Assembly (NCBI GenBank): GCA_002346525.1
Contig: DDZY01000052.1
Location: 1-6,500, forward strand
DNA: 6,500 nt
Origin: Proteobacteria bacterium UBA2996
GTDB taxonomy: Bacteria > Pseudomonadota > Gammaproteobacteria > Arenicellales > UBA868
Reading direction: 5' to 3'
The stretch's first letter is position 1. Each line of letters opens with the position of its first letter. Shown here piece after piece: positions 1 to 5,814 of the stretch. The notes below the pieces were generated by a model. It had not been told where the DNA came from. It made no database searches and saw nothing but the letters and a program-made list of their open reading frames with translations. Position numbers and translations under genes: made by a program.

Positions 1-1404
1 CGCTTGTGGGTTGGCCTTGCCTGAAGTGGCCTTCATGACCTGACCCACCAGAAAACCCACCACTTTTTCTTCGCCCGCGCGCACCTGTTTTGCCTGATCC
101 GGGAAAGCCTCGATCACTTTGTTTACAGCTTCGGTAATGGCGTCGGTATCGGTGATCTGGGTCAATCCCTTATTTTCGATCACGGCATCCACATTGGCGT
201 CCCCTTCGCCGTCCCACAGGGCTGCAAAAACCTGCTTGGCGGTCTTGCCGGACACGGTATTGTCCTGAATCCGGCGAATCAACTGACCCAGCATCGCGGG
301 AGTTACGGGACTATCCGTGATGCCCATATCACCTTTGTTGAGCCAGGACATCAACTCGCCATTGACCCAGTTGGCCGTCAGGCGTGCCTCGCCCTGAGCA
401 TGTTCAACAGCGGATTCGAAATAATCGGCAATCTCACGTTGCCCAGTCAGTTGCACAGCGTCGTCTTCACTCAGTTGATAGTGAGACACAAAGCGGGCCT
501 GTCTCGCATCGGGCAACTCGGGTAACTGCGACCTGAGTTCGGCAAGATCAGTGTCGCTGATGACGAGCGGCGGCAGATCCGGATCAGGGAAATAACGGTA
601 ATCATGTGCTTCTTCCTTGCCACGCATGGGCCGGGTCAGGTCTGCGTCAGGATCATAGAGACGGGTCTCCTGTACGATGGTCCCGCCTGTTTCAACCACC
701 GAAGTCTGACGGTCAATCTCATGATGCAGCGCACGCTCGACGAAGCGGAACGAGTTGATGTTCTTGAGTTCAGTACGCGTGCCGAGTGTGGTTTCTCCCT
801 GGGGCCGGATAGAGACATTCGCGTCACAGCGGAAGGATCCTTCCTGCATGTTGCCATCGCAGATTTTCAGTGTCCGCACGAGCGTATGGAGTTTCTTCAG
901 GTAGGCAACGGCTTCGGCAGGCGAGCGAAGATCCGGCTCCGATACGATTTCGAGCAATGGCGTCCCGGCCCGATTCAGATCAATACCGGTCATGCCATGG
1001 AAGTCCTCATGGAGGGATTTCCCCGCATCTTCCTCAAGATGGGCCCGTGTGATGCGGATGGTTTTGGTCCCTGCTTCGGTTGTGATCTCAAGGCTGCCGC
1101 CGCTGACGACCGGAATTTCATACTGACTGATCTGGTAACCTTTGGGCAGATCCGGATAGAAGTAGTTTTTTCGGGCGAAAACGGAAACGGGGTTAACTGT
1201 CGCCCCTACCGAAAGGCCGAAAGTAGCCGCCATCAATGCCGCCTGGCGGTTCATCACAGGGAGTACCCCGGGCAGGCCGATGTCGACCGCGCAGGCCTGG
1301 GTGTTGGCCGACGCACCATAGGCGGTCGACGATCCCGAGAAGATTTTGCTCTGAGTCATCAGCTGTACGTGAACTTCCAGCCCGATGACGCACTCGAATT
1401 CCAT
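1..1404 (-). CDS. gatB: GatB, Asp/Glu-tRNA amidotransferase subunit B (3' end cut by window edge)
   Basis: GatB binds misacylated Asp-tRNA(Asn) or Glu-tRNA(Gln), phosphorylates the side-chain carboxylate with ATP, and amidates it with ammonia passed from GatA. Seen in the translation: GLEVHVQL at residues 8-15 carries Glu10 and His12, and HLEEDAGK at 122-129 carries Glu124 and Glu125. The family signature IDLNRAGTPLLEI lies at 141-153 and contains Glu152. From memory these match the metal/kinase-site residues of the Staphylococcus aureus enzyme. HDYRYFPDPDLPPL lies at 267-280, and the YqeY-like tRNA-binding tail fills the far end. The Cys-X2-Cys zinc sites of many GatB proteins are absent, with Ser and Ala in place (residues 23-41), as is usual in proteobacteria. 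There are 468 codons in the window; the family usually has about 475-485, so only a few residues are missing. No frame break was seen. The ATG follows the gatA stop by 2 bases, with a weak GGGG upstream, which suggests translational coupling. Confidence 0.97.
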   Translation of the reverse strand, partial: MEFECVIGLEVHVQLMTQSKIFSGSSTAYGASANTQACAVDIGLPGVLPVMNRQAALMAATFGLSVGATVNPVSVFARKNYFYPDLPKGYQISQYEIPVVSGGSLEITTEAGTKTIRITRAHLEEDAGKSLHEDFHGMTGIDLNRAGTPLLEIVSEPDLRSPAEAVAYLKKLHTLVRTLKICDGNMQEGSFRCDANVSIRPQGETTLGTRTELKNINSFRFVERALHHEIDRQTSVVETGGTIVQETRLYDPDADLTRPMRGKEEAHDYRYFPDPDLPPLVISDTDLAELRSQLPELPDARQARFVSHYQLSEDDAVQLTGQREIADYFESAVEHAQGEARLTANWVNGELMSWLNKGDMGITDSPVTPAMLGQLIRRIQDNTVSGKTAKQVFAALWDGEGDANVDAVIENKGLTQITDTDAITEAVNKVIEAFPDQAKQVRAGEEKVVGFLVGQVMKATSGKANPQA

Positions 1405-1406
1405 CC

Positions 1407-2861
1407 TTAATACCCCGCCGGCATGCGTTGATGCCAGTCTGTTTCCTGCTGCAACTGATGAGCTGCACTCAAAAGCGAGGCCTCGTCCATGAATTTGCCG
1501 ATTAACTGCAGGCCCACCGGCAGCCCGGCCGCATCAAAGCCGCACGGTATAGACAACCCGGGCAGGCCTGCGAGATTGACGGTATTGGTAAAGATGTCGT
1601 TGAGGTACATCGCGACCGGATCCTGGGTTTTCGCACCGATGGGGAACGCCGTTGTCGGGCTGGTGGGGCCAACGATAACGTCGCATTGCTCAAAGGCGCT
1701 TGCGAAATCCTGCGCGATAACGCGCCGGATCTTCTGTGCCTTGAGGTAATACGCGTCGTAGTAGCCGGCAGAGAGAGCGTAGGTGCCAATCAGGATACGA
1801 CGCTTGACCTCCTCACCGAATCCTTCAGCTCGGGAGTTCTCATAAAGATCCAGGAGTTCATCCGCATTCTCAGAGCGATGCCCAAACCGTACGCCATCAA
1901 AGCGTGAGAGGTTCGAAGAGGCTTCTGCGGGCGCGATCACGTAGTAGCAGGGAATGCCTGCAGCACTGTTGGGCAGGGAAACATCGACAAGTGTTGCACC
2001 CAGCCGCTCAAAGACCGCAAGAGAGTCGCGCACCTTTTCAAGCACTTGCCCATCAACCGACTCGTCAAAAAATTCCTTCGGCAGGCCAAGCTTCAGCCCC
2101 CGTACCTCTGTACCCAGCAGGGTTGCCAGATCAGGTGTGGACGCGTTCATGGAAGTGGAATCCAGCGGATCAAATCCTGCCATGCACTGAAGCATCAGAG
2201 CAGCGTCCTCGGCGCTGCGTGCGATCGGGCCACCCTGGTCAAGTGAGGAAGCGAAGGCAATCATCCCGTAACGGGAGACGCGTCCATAACTGGGCTTGAG
2301 TCCGGTCAGGCCGCAGAAAGCGGCGGGCTGCCTGATCGATCCGCCGGTGTCTGTGCCGGTCGCACCCGCCACCAGGTATGCTGCCACGGCTGCCGCTGAG
2401 CCGCCGGAGCTGCCGCCAGGAACACGGTCCGGATCCCAGGGATTTTTGACAGAGCCGAAAAACGAAGTTTCATTGGACGACCCCATCGCAAACTCGTCCA
2501 TGTTGGTTTTACCGATGATCACGCTGCCTGCCTGATCGAAACATTCCACAACGGTTGCGTCATAGGGTGAGATAAAGTTTTCCAGCATCTTCGAACCGCA
2601 AGTGGTGAGCACCCCTTTGGTACAGAAAATGTCCTTATGTGCGATGGGTACCCCGGTCAGGAGGCCGGACTCGCCGCGAGCCAGTTGCGCGTCGGCGGCC
2701 GCCGCAGCCGACATGGCGCCGGATTCATCGACCGTAATGAATGCATTGAGATCACTGTACTGGGCAACGCGATCGAGGCAGTGCCGAGTCAACTCGGTAC
2801 TACTGATCTCGCGACGGCGCAGCATGTCGCGAAGTACGGTCAGACTATGGTCGTGAAGCAT
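1407..2861 (-). CDS. gatA: GatA, Asp/Glu-tRNA amidotransferase subunit A (glutaminase)
   Basis: GatA is the amidase-family glutaminase of GatCAB. It releases ammonia from glutamine, and the ammonia is channelled to GatB. The 484-residue product is full length for the family. The Ser-cisSer-Lys triad is readable as Lys76 (in IAHKD), Ser151 (in PGGSSGGSAAAVA) and Ser175 (in GTDTGGSIRQP). The spacings of 75 and 24 residues are the same as I recall for S. aureus GatA (Lys79, Ser154, Ser178). Other family blocks are GKTNMDEFAMGSSNE at 117-131, GLKPSYGRVSRYG at 187-199, and the C-terminal LPGLSIPCG and LPVGLQLIG. The ATG start is supported by N-terminal length and by AAGAGAA nine bases upstream. 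gatC lies 51 bases upstream and gatB 2 bases downstream, so one transcript is likely. The alternative of a generic amidase is ruled out by the neighbours and the close match to GatA. Confidence 0.98.
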   Translation of the reverse strand: MLHDHSLTVLRDMLRRREISSTELTRHCLDRVAQYSDLNAFITVDESGAMSAAAAADAQLARGESGLLTGVPIAHKDIFCTKGVLTTCGSKMLENFISPYDATVVECFDQAGSVIIGKTNMDEFAMGSSNETSFFGSVKNPWDPDRVPGGSSGGSAAAVAAYLVAGATGTDTGGSIRQPAAFCGLTGLKPSYGRVSRYGMIAFASSLDQGGPIARSAEDAALMLQCMAGFDPLDSTSMNASTPDLATLLGTEVRGLKLGLPKEFFDESVDGQVLEKVRDSLAVFERLGATLVDVSLPNSAAGIPCYYVIAPAEASSNLSRFDGVRFGHRSENADELLDLYENSRAEGFGEEVKRRILIGTYALSAGYYDAYYLKAQKIRRVIAQDFASAFEQCDVIVGPTSPTTAFPIGAKTQDPVAMYLNDIFTNTVNLAGLPGLSIPCGFDAAGLPVGLQLIGKFMDEASLLSAAHQLQQETDWHQRMPAGY

Positions 2862-2870
2862 GAAAAACGG

Positions 2871-2877
2871 TTCTCTT
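2871..2877 (-). promoter_or_regulatory. Ribosome binding site of gatA
   Basis: On the minus strand AAGAGAA lies nine bases before the gatA ATG. It is an imperfect Shine-Dalgarno match, but it is correctly spaced and supports this start. It sits in the 51-base gatC-gatA gap, where I see no terminator or second promoter. Confidence 0.5.
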
Positions 2878-2912
2878 GGGCCTGGGGGCGTCAGTGCAAC
2901 CCTGAGGTCGCG

Positions 2913-3200
2913 CTATTCAATGACGCGCGGCACAAGATACAGTCCTTCGCCCACCTTGGGAGCACTTTCCTGCATTGCATCGCGCCGGTCAGATTCAGTC
3001 ACCTGGTCCTCGCGCAGTCGAAGCTGAATATCCTGCGGGTGAGCCATAGGTTCCACGCCGTCTGTATTGCAGTCATGCATTTGCTCGACCAGAGACAGAA
3101 TTCCCGAGAGGCCTTCCTGATAACGCCCTAATTCGTCCTTGGAAACCCTGATCCTGGCAAGGTGGGCGACACGCAGTACGTCTTTTTCTGAAATGGACAC
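2913..3200 (-). CDS. gatC: GatC, Asp/Glu-tRNA amidotransferase subunit C (GTG start)
   Basis: GatC is the small non-catalytic subunit that wraps around and joins GatA and GatB. The product is 95 residues, the usual length, and aligns residue for residue from position 1 with remembered Pseudomonas GatC. Seen: KDVLRVAHLARI near the N-terminus, DGVEPMAHP at 47-54, LREDQVTESDRRDA at 62-75, and the terminal GLYLVPRVIE. The start is taken as the GTG at 3200-3198. The frame stays open to a TTG at 3239, which would add 13 residues (LPFLQFPPSR-type sequence) foreign to the family, and that TTG overlaps a TATAAT box. No good Shine-Dalgarno sequence precedes the GTG; the leader is pyrimidine-rich. It is the first gene of gatCAB and diverges from mreB. 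The gene identity is secure; the exact start is likely. Confidence 0.95.
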   Translation of the reverse strand: MSISEKDVLRVAHLARIRVSKDELGRYQEGLSGILSLVEQMHDCNTDGVEPMAHPQDIQLRLREDQVTESDRRDAMQESAPKVGEGLYLVPRVIE

Positions 3201-3238
3201 CGTTTTTCTGGAGGGCGGAAACTGAAGGAAGGGCAACA

Positions 3239-3244
3239 ATTATA
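3239..3244 (-). promoter_or_regulatory. Candidate -10 box of the gatCAB promoter
   Basis: Read on the minus strand this is a perfect TATAAT. The expected transcription start is near 3232, giving a leader of about 32 bases to the GTG start of gatC. The best -35 candidate is ACGATA at 3266-3261 (16-base spacer), a weak 3 of 6 match to TTGACA. The position fits and the -10 is perfect, but this is inference from sequence only. Confidence 0.5.
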
Positions 3245-3245
3245 T

Positions 3246-3258
3246 CCTAGCCGCTAGG
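3246..3258. repeat. Perfect 13-bp palindrome between the divergent promoters (possible operator)
   Basis: CCTAGC, one central C, then GCTAGG: two perfect 6-base arms. It lies immediately upstream of the gatC -10 box, inside its spacer, and about 18 bases upstream of the proposed mreB -10. It contains CTAG twice, a tetranucleotide that is generally rare in proteobacterial DNA. The arms are too short, and no T-run follows, for it to be a terminator. A protein-binding site acting on one or both operons is possible; no known regulator consensus was recognised. Confidence 0.4.
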
Positions 3259-3275
3259 GTTATCGTGGTGCCCTG

Positions 3276-3284
3276 TGATAGATT
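3276..3284 (+). promoter_or_regulatory. Candidate extended -10 promoter of mreB
   Basis: TGATAGATT fits the extended -10 pattern TGnTAnnnT: the hexamer TAGATT matches 4 of 6 positions of TATAAT, including the key first, second and last bases. No convincing -35 hexamer lies 16-18 bases upstream. A GC-rich stretch (ACCGCC) follows the -10, a discriminator type often linked to growth-rate control. The predicted start near 3291 leaves a leader of about 34 bases. This is tentative. Confidence 0.3.
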
Positions 3285-3324
3285 ACCGCCTCCGCACCTG
3301 TCACTTTTTCAGCCGCGCCGACTC

Positions 3325-4365
3325 ATGGTACTCAAACGTCTTTTCGGATTTTTTTCCAACGATCTGGCAGTAGATCTCGGCACGGCCAATACGCTGGTCT
3401 ACGTTCCGGATCGGGGTGTCATTCTCAATGAGCCCTCCGTGGTTGCCATCCGCACAGGGTCGCTCGCGCCTGAGAAAACCGTGCTGGCAGTCGGTCAGGA
3501 GGCAAAAATGATGCTGGGGCGCACGCCCGGCAACATCCAGGCAATTCGGCCACTCAAAGAAGGCGTCATTGCCGACTTCACCGTGGCGGAAGTGATGCTG
3601 AAATACTTCATTCGAAAGGTGCAGCAGAACCGTTTTTTTTCGTCACCCAGAATCGTGATCTGTGTGCCGGGCGGTTCAAATCAGGTGGAGCGCCGTGCCA
3701 TTCGCGAGTCAGCCATTACGGCGGGCGCGCGTGAGGTCTTCCTCATTGAAGAGCCGATGGCGATGGCGATCGGTGCTTCTCTACCAGTGGCGGAGCCAAC
3801 CGGCTCACTGGTTGTTGATATCGGTGGCGGCACAACCGAAGTCGCCGTGCTGTCCCTTGGCGGCATTGTGTATGCGACTTCTATCCGCGTGGCCGGGGAC
3901 ACGTTCGATGAGGCCATTATCAACTACGTTCGCCGGCGCCATGGTCTTCTTATCGGTGAAGCTACGGCCGAGCGGGTGAAAAAAGCTATCGGAACGGCGT
4001 GGGATGAGTCCGATCATCGGGAGATGGAAATTAAGGGACGGGATATTGCCCAGGGTATGTCCCATAGTCTGACGATAGGCAGTGACGAGGTATATGAAGC
4101 CATCAGCGATTCGCTCCGCCAAATCGTGCAGGTGATCCGAGAAACGCTCGAAAATACGCCACCCGAACTGGCTGCCGATATCGGTGATCGCGGAATGGTG
4201 ATCGCCGGTGGCGGCGCCCTGATCCGGGATATGGATCGCCGGTTGATGCAGGAGACAGGACTCCCCGTGGTCGTGGCGGATGATCCGTTGACCTGTGTCG
4301 CCCGGGGTTGCGGCAGAGCGTTGGAGGAAATGAGCGCACTGGGTGACGTCTTCACTCACGAGTAG
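3325..4365 (+). CDS. mreB: MreB, actin-like rod-shape-determining protein
   Basis: MreB polymerises into antiparallel filaments under the inner membrane and directs elongasome movement and sidewall synthesis. With the ATG at 3325 the product is 346 residues (E. coli 347). Seen: an N-terminal amphipathic membrane-binding helix MVLKRLFGFFSNDL; phosphate-1 loop DLGTANT at 17-23; LGRTPGNI at 64-71; QVERRAIRESA at 120-130; LIEEPMA at 140-146 with the catalytic-site glutamate; phosphate-2 loop DIGGGTTE at 165-172; FDEAIINYVRR at 194-204; GEATAERVKK at 211-220; adenosine motif AGGGALI at 294-300. The frame also opens at a GTG at 3265 with an AGGG before it, but the extra 20 residues are not family-like and would bury the amphipathic helix. 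The chosen ATG has no recognisable Shine-Dalgarno sequence. T-tracts of 7 and 8 bases occur in the gene. It leads the mre cluster. Confidence 0.98.
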   Translation: MVLKRLFGFFSNDLAVDLGTANTLVYVPDRGVILNEPSVVAIRTGSLAPEKTVLAVGQEAKMMLGRTPGNIQAIRPLKEGVIADFTVAEVMLKYFIRKVQQNRFFSSPRIVICVPGGSNQVERRAIRESAITAGAREVFLIEEPMAMAIGASLPVAEPTGSLVVDIGGGTTEVAVLSLGGIVYATSIRVAGDTFDEAIINYVRRRHGLLIGEATAERVKKAIGTAWDESDHREMEIKGRDIAQGMSHSLTIGSDEVYEAISDSLRQIVQVIRETLENTPPELAADIGDRGMVIAGGGALIRDMDRRLMQETGLPVVVADDPLTCVARGCGRALEEMSALGDVFTHE

Positions 4366-4445
4366 GTCTGTCGCGTGTTTGTGCGAGTGCCCCGGCAGTA
4401 CCGCCGTTGCTGTAGTGAAGACAATCCGAATCCAGGAGTGACGCG
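4366..4445 (+). other. 80-base mreB-mreC spacer
   Basis: This non-coding spacer precedes mreC. A weak hairpin can be drawn at 4371-4386 (TCGC paired with GCGA plus two wobble pairs), and a 4-base CGGC/GCCG pairing lies just downstream. Neither is followed by a T-run, so neither looks like an intrinsic terminator. No clear promoter was seen. The spacer ends in the strong mreC ribosome binding site. Confidence 0.4.
4434..4438 (+). promoter_or_regulatory. Ribosome binding site of mreC
   Basis: AGGAG lies seven bases before the ATG at 4446, the best Shine-Dalgarno match in the window. An in-frame TGA at 4416-4418, with no start codon between it and 4446, rules out a longer MreC. Confidence 0.75.
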
Positions 4446-5321
4446 ATGGTGAAAAGCAGAGACGGCGTCGTACGCGGTCTCGGTCCCTACCTGCTGCTGT
4501 CCGTCGCACTGATAACAGCCTACTTTCATCTGCCGCCGGTACGGACGGTTGCCCAGTCTGCCGCGGTCATCGGCATCCCGGTTCACTTCTTTGCTTCGTT
4601 GCCCAGCACTGTGCTTCAGGCCATGCAGGGACACCTGACCACCACCGATCAGTTGCGCAGCGATTTCGAGGCAATGCGCCAACGTAACCTTATCCTGCAG
4701 GCCAGATTACATCGTTTTGAATTTCTTGAAAATGAGAATGCCCGATTGCGTGAATTGTTGTCCGCAATCCCATTCCAGGCTGAACAGGTAACGCTGGCAG
4801 CGCTGATCGCTGTGAATCCTGACCCGGGAGCGCTCGCTGTCATGATCAACAAGGGCAGCGCTGACGGCATCTTCCAAGGTCAGCCGGTGGTCGATTCGGG
4901 CGGTCTCGTCGGGCAGATCACCCAGCCGGGCCTGTTCCACAGTAAGGTCAGCCTGATTACGCAGGAAGACCAGGCTGTCCCGACTCAGGTGGCGCGTAGC
5001 GGTCTTCGCGCAGTGGTTTATGGCGGTGGCTTCGGTCGCCCGCTCAGAGTGCTCTACCTTGACCGCAATGCAGACGTCCGAGCGGGTGATCTGCTGGTGA
5101 CGTCCGGACTGGGAGGGCGCTATCCGCCGGGGTATCCGGTTGCCAGAATAACGGCAGTAGAGCGCAATCTTGCTGAGGCGTTTATGACGATTGCTGCGGA
5201 ACCGGCCTCCCATCTGGGTCGGGACAGGGAAGTCCTGCTGCTGTGGCTGCCCGCAAAAGAGGTGCCCGTGCCAGACGAGCAACCAGACGCCCAATTAGAA
5301 ACGGAAGACGACGATGATTAG
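4446..5321 (+). CDS. mreC: MreC, rod-shape-determining periplasmic scaffold protein
   Basis: MreC is an inner-membrane protein whose periplasmic part assembles on PBP2 and switches on the RodA-PBP2 synthase. The product is 291 residues, against 367 in E. coli; the shorter length comes from lacking the long Pro/Ala-rich tail. Seen: a short basic N-terminus; one membrane segment at about 13-29; a coiled coil at about 68-105 (FLENENARLRELL at its end); then the paired beta-barrel region with NKGSADGIFQGQPVV at 135-149, GGLVGQIT at 152-159, and the family block DLLVTSGLGGRYPPGYPV at 215-232. It ends in an acidic tail EDDDD. The phenylalanine-glycine motif (like IFSRGPS in E. coli) expected just before the membrane segment is missing. 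The start is fixed by AGGAG seven bases upstream and an in-frame stop further up. The last 8 bases overlap mreD. Confidence 0.97.
   Translation: MVKSRDGVVRGLGPYLLLSVALITAYFHLPPVRTVAQSAAVIGIPVHFFASLPSTVLQAMQGHLTTTDQLRSDFEAMRQRNLILQARLHRFEFLENENARLRELLSAIPFQAEQVTLAALIAVNPDPGALAVMINKGSADGIFQGQPVVDSGGLVGQITQPGLFHSKVSLITQEDQAVPTQVARSGLRAVVYGGGFGRPLRVLYLDRNADVRAGDLLVTSGLGGRYPPGYPVARITAVERNLAEAFMTIAAEPASHLGRDREVLLLWLPAKEVPVPDEQPDAQLETEDDDD
5303..5307 (+). promoter_or_regulatory. Ribosome binding site of mreD inside the end of mreC
   Basis: GGAAG lies six bases before the mreD ATG at 5314, within the codons for the acidic tail of MreC. With the 8-base overlap it points to coupled translation of mreC and mreD. 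Confidence 0.5.
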
Positions 5322-5811
5322 CGTCAACAGCGCGCAACAGCACTCCTGGGTTCCGTTTGCCACGGTGTTCATCGCATTGGTATTGCTCGTGATTCCCGCG
5401 CCTGAACTGATTCGGGGTTTCTTGCCGGATTGGGTGTCTCTCGTGCTGATCTACTGGGCATTGGCTGTGTCCACCAGAATGCGGCTGTCCCTCGCCTGGT
5501 TGTCGGGTCTGGCCGTCGATCTCGTTATCTTGGGAATTCCCGGTGTGCATGCCCTGAGCAAGACCTTATTGGTCTACCTCGCCAAGCATCTGTCCTTGCG
5601 CGTGAGAGCCTACCCCCTTTGGCAGCAGAGTGTGGTGATCACGCTGTTGCTGGGGCTGGAACTGATCCTTTTCGCCGTTGTTGACCTGGTCGCGACGGGG
5701 AGTCTGAGCGAGCTGCATCGCTGGACAGGCGTTATCGTCGGTGGCCTGGCCTGGCCGCTGGTCTACCAGGCACTTCGGCGCAGCAGGCACTTCGCTAACT
5801 TGAGTCGCTAA
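5314..5811 (+). CDS. mreD: MreD, rod-shape-determining integral membrane protein
   Basis: MreD is a small multi-pass inner-membrane protein of the elongasome; it works with MreC, and its biochemical role is poorly defined. The product is 165 residues, close to the usual 160-175. Hydrophobic segments are visible at about 12-29, 38-52, 58-76, 79-92, 105-126 and 136-152, so five or six membrane passes are likely. The family-type block is PDWVSLVLIYWAL at 38-50, followed by LAWLSGLAVDLVILGIPGVHAL at 60-81 with the conserved Gly, Asp and His-Ala-Leu positions. The C-terminus is basic and probably cytoplasmic. Sequence conservation in this family is low, so the call rests on this block, the membrane pattern and the place between mreC and mrdA. 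The start overlaps the mreC stop by 8 bases; the stop is 3 bases from mrdA. Confidence 0.95.
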   Translation: MISVNSAQQHSWVPFATVFIALVLLVIPAPELIRGFLPDWVSLVLIYWALAVSTRMRLSLAWLSGLAVDLVILGIPGVHALSKTLLVYLAKHLSLRVRAYPLWQQSVVITLLLGLELILFAVVDLVATGSLSELHRWTGVIVGGLAWPLVYQALRRSRHFANLSR

Positions 5812-5814
5812 ACG

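Noticed and set aside
604..1410. 268-codon open frame on the plus strand opposite gatB
   Set aside because: It lies wholly antisense to a clearly conserved gatB, shows no recognisable domain, and its residues mirror gatB codon pattern. Open antisense frames are common in GC-rich genes.
2637..3131. 164-codon plus-strand open frame across the gatA-gatC junction
   Set aside because: It overlaps two conserved genes on the other strand and has no recognisable product.
4371..4410. Possible terminator between mreB and mreC
   Set aside because: The pairings are only about four Watson-Crick pairs and no T-run follows, so an intrinsic terminator is not supported.
3805..4509. 234-codon open frame on the minus strand opposite mreB and the start of mreC
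   Set aside because: It is antisense to conserved mreB, has no family motif, and spans two genes and their spacer; treated as a chance frame.
4707..5294. 195-codon open frame on the minus strand opposite mreC
   Set aside because: It is antisense to mreC, the composition is unlike a real protein (His/Arg/Gln-rich), and no motif or ribosome binding site supports it.
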